A DNA stretch of 34,105 nucleotides, from positions 967,910 to 1,002,014 of the forward strand of contig NC_049994.1 of NCBI RefSeq assembly GCF_000003815.2, written 5' to 3'. The translations under genes and the position numbers were made by a program. Numbering within the stretch: the first letter of the stretch is position 1; the number at the start of each line of letters is the position of its first letter. Positions 30,600 through 34,105 of this stretch are shown here, piece by piece. The stretch comes from Branchiostoma floridae (taxonomy: Eukaryota; Chordata; Leptocardii; Amphioxiformes; Branchiostomatidae). Below the pieces are notes generated by a model, which had not been told where the DNA came from, made no database searches, and saw only the letters and a list, made by a program, of their open reading frames with translations.

Positions 30600-31085
30600 T
30601 ATAGGTCATCATCATCGGTCGACGTGCTTACACACAACGGGGTTATACCGCCCCTTACGGAGTGACATACCATTTCGTATGGCTAATTACAAGATGGGGA
30701 TGTGCCAGTTGTCCCGTTCAGGTGAATGATGTAAATCACTGTGTAGCTGATACGAGGCAGAGGTTCGCCAGGCCTCCATCCTGGTGATTTGCAGTGAATC
30801 ACCAACTCCAGACAGCAGGATTTGCACCATCGCACACCGCACGTTTGGTGGGTTCAAGTGCGCGGGGTGTTGCTCTCCTTAAACACAGGACCTTCATTTA
30901 ACGTTCTGAGGGACAGCCGTAGCCGAAGTTAGGTACTCATTTTCATCTGAGTAAAGTGAGGAAAGCCGCGTAAAGTGCCTTTCCCATGGGCACAAGATCG
31001 GTGGCACTGCAGGATTCAAACTGGAAACCTCTCAGTCCCGAGCCAAAAACACTGCTGCTGTGCCACGCGATCCCACAAAGTAGAG
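30600..31085 (-). mobile_element. tRNA-derived SINE with conserved central domain
   Basis: On the - strand the head (31085 downwards) has an A-box-like GCGTGGCACAGCAG and a B-box-like CAGTTTGAATCCTGC (31010-31024), so an RNA polymerase III internal promoter is indicated. The centre carries GGGAAAGGCACTTTACGCGG, CTTTCCTCACTTTACTCAG and ATGAAAATGAGTACC, a pattern I associate with the deeply conserved SINE central domains of animals (Nin-DC or related); that name is from memory and unconfirmed. The far end has GGTATAACCCCGTTGTGTG and finishes in GATGATGATGACC. SINEs are copied by partner LINE machinery. It lies in DGK intron 3, antisense. Confidence 0.72.
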
Positions 31086-31200
31086 GTACCGGTATCAAAT
31101 AAAGCTTAGCATCCTAAGTTATGTAACAATAAGGACTAACATTATTCTTTGCATTTGTTGTAGTATTGGAATGGAGTGGGCTAATCATAAGTATCGATGT

Positions 31201-31372
31201 TCCTTCTAATATCAAAGCAGTCCTTGTTTTGCCAATTTTTTTCATTATGTGGGTTGTGACATCTAAAGATATATACAAATCTGTTTGTAGCATCGAGTCT
31301 CTTGAAATCTGTTGTACTTTATTTGAGCAATGTGAATAATTCATTACATAAAAAAAGTGTATTTAGAAACAT
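31201..31372 (-). repeat. Local duplication, copy 1
   Basis: Nearly identical to 31410-31584, except that 20 bases (31235-31254) are replaced there by 22 unrelated bases and one T is missing in a T run. On the - strand the 20-base segment reads on as IMKKIGK-like residues in a fitting frame, so copy 1 looks ancestral. Confidence 0.92.
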
Positions 31373-31409
31373 AGGGGGTAGCCACGTGTACTCCGACAGG
31401 AAGTGGGAC

Positions 31410-31584
31410 TTCCTTCTAATATCAAAGCAGTCCTTGTTTTGCCTGGGCGACAGCAATTCAGACGGTTGTGACATCTAAAGATATATACAAATCTGTTTGT
31501 AGCATCGAGTCTCTTGAAATCTGTTGTACTTTATTTGAGCAATGTGAATAATTCATTACATAAAAAAAGTGTATTTAGAAACAT
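31410..31584 (-). repeat. Local duplication, copy 2
   Basis: The partner of 31201-31372, with the foreign 22-base patch TGGGCGACAGCAATTCAGAC plus GG at 31444-31465. The copies are separated by a 37-bp spacer. Confidence 0.92.
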
Positions 31585-32187
31585 TCCATTATAAAGTAAA
31601 ATTCATCTTCTTTGGACTTTGGGCAGAATGGACAGAACCTTTGGTCAGGGGCTACATTGTATAGTATCTGCCTGTTTCTATATTCAATTTATGGCTACTG
31701 ATTCTTAATTAGTTATTGCTTTGCAAATTTTAATGTTATTATATCATAAAGGTATGTTTTTTGTTCATAATATTCTTTTGATTTGCTACGTTACAGACAG
31801 TACTAGTTTTGAATCGTTTTCAATAGAACTAAACCACTCCTGTATGGATATATCTTGTTGCCGGATGCGCAGTTGGTTGGCAATGTATTCTGCTTTATAA
31901 ACCTCAGGTTTTGACCATATTTGTCCAAAGCTGTGGTGATAGAGAATGTCCTCAACATGATTAATCCAGTCATGGTCGCCAGTAAATACAGTGCTGTACA
32001 TGTATGTGTAAGGACCAGTCCTCAGGTAAGTTTACAAAACGGTGCCAGTACTTAATGAGCTGAATTCTAGCAAATATTATAATGGGAAAAGTTCCTAACT
32101 CTCTTCTCACGCCGTCATTAGAATATTTTGAGTGGACTCCAAGTAGAAATTTTTGAAAACGTTTGTCAAGTATCATCTCCACCCCAG

Positions 32188-32330
32188 TAATTATCTTGTT
32201 TACTTTCCTTGAGTAAAATACCCTGCGGGCACGGGTTCATCCCGGGAGGCGGAAATCATCACGCCCTTGTCAATCGGTCTAATGGGAGAACAATGAGCTG
32301 TTTATGGCTTTCTACAATACAATACACACT
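32188..32330 (+). repeat. Direct repeat, copy 1
   Basis: TAATTATCTTGTTTACTTTC, GGGAGGCGGAAATCATCACG and CTGTTTATGGCTTTCTACA recur in order at 32752-32900. It directly abuts the LINE remnant. Confidence 0.82.
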
Positions 32331-32394
32331 TCACATCCTCGTCCATTTTGCAACCTGTATCAAGTTTATATAGTAGTAGTAGCTGTTGATAGTA

Positions 32395-32600
32395 CAATGA
32401 CAATGACAATGACAATGATCTTTATTTGCATGACCTTGCCCATATGGGCTAAATGCAGTAGTTACATAAAACGTTGCTGTAAAGAATCTTTACAGTGTCC
32501 GTGGGAGAGACAGAACAACTAAGGCTATGCTACACTATAAGTACATCTATCGTTTACAAAATAGTCAAATATGTAATTATGCTATGTTGACTATTACTAT
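32395..32600 (-). mobile_element. LINE 3' end with TCATTG repeats
   Basis: On the - strand the segment ends in AATAAAGATCATTGTCATTG with four CAATGA units on + (32395-32418). A short terminal microsatellite behind AATAAA is typical of L2/CR1-type LINE ends. It sits between the two direct repeats of 32188 and 32752, so it probably split or joined them. No coding part is present. Confidence 0.6.
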
Positions 32601-32751
32601 TGTACCTAGGTTACTTTGGAGTTCCCAGTTCCCAGCGATATAGTCCATTCTGTTGATACCGTAGAAATGGAACAACACAAGTACGGCGCTCGACAAGAGT
32701 GCCAGGGAAGGAGAACTCCTAGGGAGGGAGTTTATATCATGTCCCCGCCCC

Positions 32752-32900
32752 TGCAATTATCTTGTTTACTTTCCTGGAGCACAACTTCACAGCCGGTGCG
32801 GCACGGGTGCGCCACGGGAGGCGGAAATCATCACGCCCCTGTCAATCGACGAATGTGTCTTGAATTGGAGTACAACGGTCTGTTTATGACTTTTCTACAG
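32752..32900 (+). repeat. Direct repeat, copy 2
   Basis: Same words as 32188-32330, with an extra block ACAACTTCACAGCCGGTGCG and GGCACGGGTGCGCCACGG. A long ORF across this stretch is a chance frame through the repeat. Confidence 0.82.
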
Positions 32901-34105
32901 ACTTCAGTTTCGGTTTCAACAGGTAAGGGTCGTGTCTCTGTTAACGTCCCTGACATTCTAGCGTTGCGCGTTTCTATTTGCACTAACTTACCAACATACA
33001 CAGTCAGAGCAATACTATACCAACAAACAGTGGCGATAACGAGTATTAACCATAATTGGTACAGGGTGGGCTGCCCCAAGACTGTCCGGCCCGGGCGCGC
33101 GGGGATTAATGAAGGCCTGTGTTATCAATCAGGCGTGAAATGACCGTGCCCAAGTAAACAGTGCCATGGACTGTGGCCTGGAAAATATCAGCTGCCCATA
33201 CATGTACCATAATTTATTCGTACAAAATAAGGAAATTTAGTTACAAATACAAAGTTGCACGTAAGTACTATCATGTAAGATGTAAGCCACATGTGCCACA
33301 AATCGCCGCATAGCAGGGAGTTTTTCTGAACCGAGCTCGAAGCGCGACATTAAACAGCACTTGACCATCAAAGAGACTCCAGACTAGCGAAGATTATCAA
33401 AGAAATTAATGTTACCAGCGAGAAAAATAGGAACATCTTGTGTCCCGCTATTCATTATGAACAAGGCGTATCTTATGTAATTAACGAGAGTACGAGGTCT
33501 CCTCACAAGATCTACTTCGCGATGCCTGCCTTCAACCGCCAGTTTTACCGTCAGCTGTGAAGAGGAATGGCGATCACAAGCAAACGCATCGACACCACAA
33601 TTTGTCTTCTTACCGTTGTAGCGAGGAAAATGTGAATTTTCTTTTTCTTCATTTATCACAAAAAAACTTGTTTATTTTCAATACATACACTGATATACAG
33701 CCACCCTTTCATAAGTTAGTGAGAAGTTCCTTAGAAATTACGGGACTTCTCATTCTTTGTTGGTGGGGTCAAGCAGGGTTCATGTTATTGTTTTCCCTTT
33801 GCTGGGTTTGGCTGGTGGAGTAACGAAAACAATAGTTTTACTCCCCGAAACAGCCCAGATAACGACATTTTTACCGTGGGTCAAAGCTGTATATTTTATT
33901 TGCCGTGTTAGAATCTCCGACATCGAAAGACCTGTAGGAATCTATGATTTCAAAGGCCAAGTATGGACGGAGCATGTTTCACTGAACGGTCATGACTACC
34001 TGCAATTTTTTGGTTATCCGTAAATCGTCCGGTCTAGATTGGTTTTGTATTTGTATTTGTATTTTTTGCTGTGGACATGCCTGATGCTCACATGATTTGC
34101 ATTTG
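32900..34105. other. Unassigned right end, two unexplained ORFs
   Basis: Positions 33384-33659 (-) hold a 91-codon frame ending NYIRYALFIMNSGTQDVPIF then LAGNINFFDNLR. Positions 33757-34023 (+) hold an 88-codon frame ending ISDIERPVGIYDFKGQVW then TEHVSLNGHDYLQFFGYP. Neither matches a family I recognise. Both have a plausible amino-acid mix and could be remnants of element genes or exons. A TTTGTA run ends the block near 34045-34062. No DGK exon recognised. Confidence 0.35.

Larger units (their letters stand above)
31110..32190 (-). pseudogene. Broken LINE C-terminal region with zinc knuckle
   Basis: Read on the - strand, successive frames give KFLLGVHSKYSNDGVRRELG and ARIQLIKYWHRFVNLPEDW (32182-31970). 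These are followed by HVEDILYHHSFGQIW, YKAEYIANQLRIRQQDISIQ and EWFSSIENDSKL (31786-32001), RISSHKLNIETGRY and finally CPFCPKSKEDEFYFIMEC (about 31580-31635; CPFC at 31623-31634). This is the C-terminal order of a LINE polyprotein known from several marine invertebrates, ending in a Cys-rich knuckle. The polymerase core is absent. Frameshifts at about 31990 and 31785 and stops show decay. The last part is locally duplicated (31201-31372 and 31410-31584). Confidence 0.72.

Noticed and set aside
32905-32926. Possible 22-bp micro-exon between TTTTCTACAG and GTAAGGG
   Set aside because: Splice-like words alone are common by chance; the phase and residues give no match to the next DGK segment.
32616-33143. 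175-codon + strand ORF, the second longest in the window
   Set aside because: It runs through a dispersed direct repeat (32752-32900) and unrelated flanks, has no family motif and no supporting context, so it is a chance frame.
26713-34105. Further DGK exons (EF-hands, C1)
   Set aside because: I looked for residues like LKDVVCYLSLLE, EF-hand loops D-x-D-x-(D/N)-G and C1 Cys/His patterns in all + frames and recognised none.
1-34105. CRISPR arrays, bacterial operons, phage or defence islands
   Set aside because: No regularly spaced short direct repeats with unique spacers and no compact gene runs. The content is eukaryotic throughout.

Overview
The window is repeat-rich animal genomic DNA. 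It has no prokaryotic-style gene packing. It has GT-AG split exons, tRNA-derived SINE-like repeats, many different non-LTR retrotransposon fragments, nested inverted-repeat DNA transposons and one 100-N assembly gap (13966-14065). The only host gene I can support is the 5' end of a type I diacylglycerol kinase (DGK) gene on the + strand. Its protein is close to, but not the same as, the vertebrate alpha/beta/gamma isoforms. With the repeat style, this suggests an invertebrate deuterostome, most likely a lancelet (Branchiostoma). The organism call is inference (about 60%).

Layout. Positions 1-5920 hold a large inverted-repeat element: the left arm starts at the window edge and the right arm runs from about 4285 to 5920. 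A dead Tc1-like transposon with about 340-bp inverted repeats (1089-2339) lies inside it, and a GACTCGGCACC palindromic MITE (5216-5857) sits in its right arm. Positions 6272-7449 are a non-autonomous hAT-like element with a perfect 8-bp target duplication. Positions 7500-9830 are old, partly tandem repeats. Positions 10430-12410 hold a broken non-LTR reverse transcriptase gene on the - strand, split by a 366-bp hAT-type MITE whose sister copy is at 17280-17645. A fold-back element with six symmetric 20-bp motifs (13431-14308) spans the assembly gap. Two tRNA-like heads (15444, 23907) and three copies of one repeat body (15660 +, 21297 -, 24010 +) form a composite family.

DGK gene. A first coding exon (CDS 18881-18944) lies behind a 5'UTR with two upstream ORFs. 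Exon 2 is at 25163-25233 and exon 3 at 26538-26712. Phases and splice sites agree, and together they encode about 103 residues of the N-terminal recoverin-homology domain. Intron 1 (6.2 kb) carries a 5'-truncated CR1/L2-like LINE on the opposite strand with an open 394-codon reverse-transcriptase tail. EF-hands, C1 and kinase domains must lie beyond the right edge.

Right part (26713-34105). This is DGK intron 3 as far as I can see. It contains LINE 3' fragments, a CCCGGG palindrome array (29455-29586), a MITE (30057-30271), a tRNA-derived SINE (30600-31085, -) and a second broken LINE C-terminus (31110-32190, -) with a local duplication. A possible first exon of an unknown nested gene lies in a CpG-rich patch near 29131. 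I found no CRISPR array, operon or defence system. The interest here is in transposon architecture and in the DGK leader.
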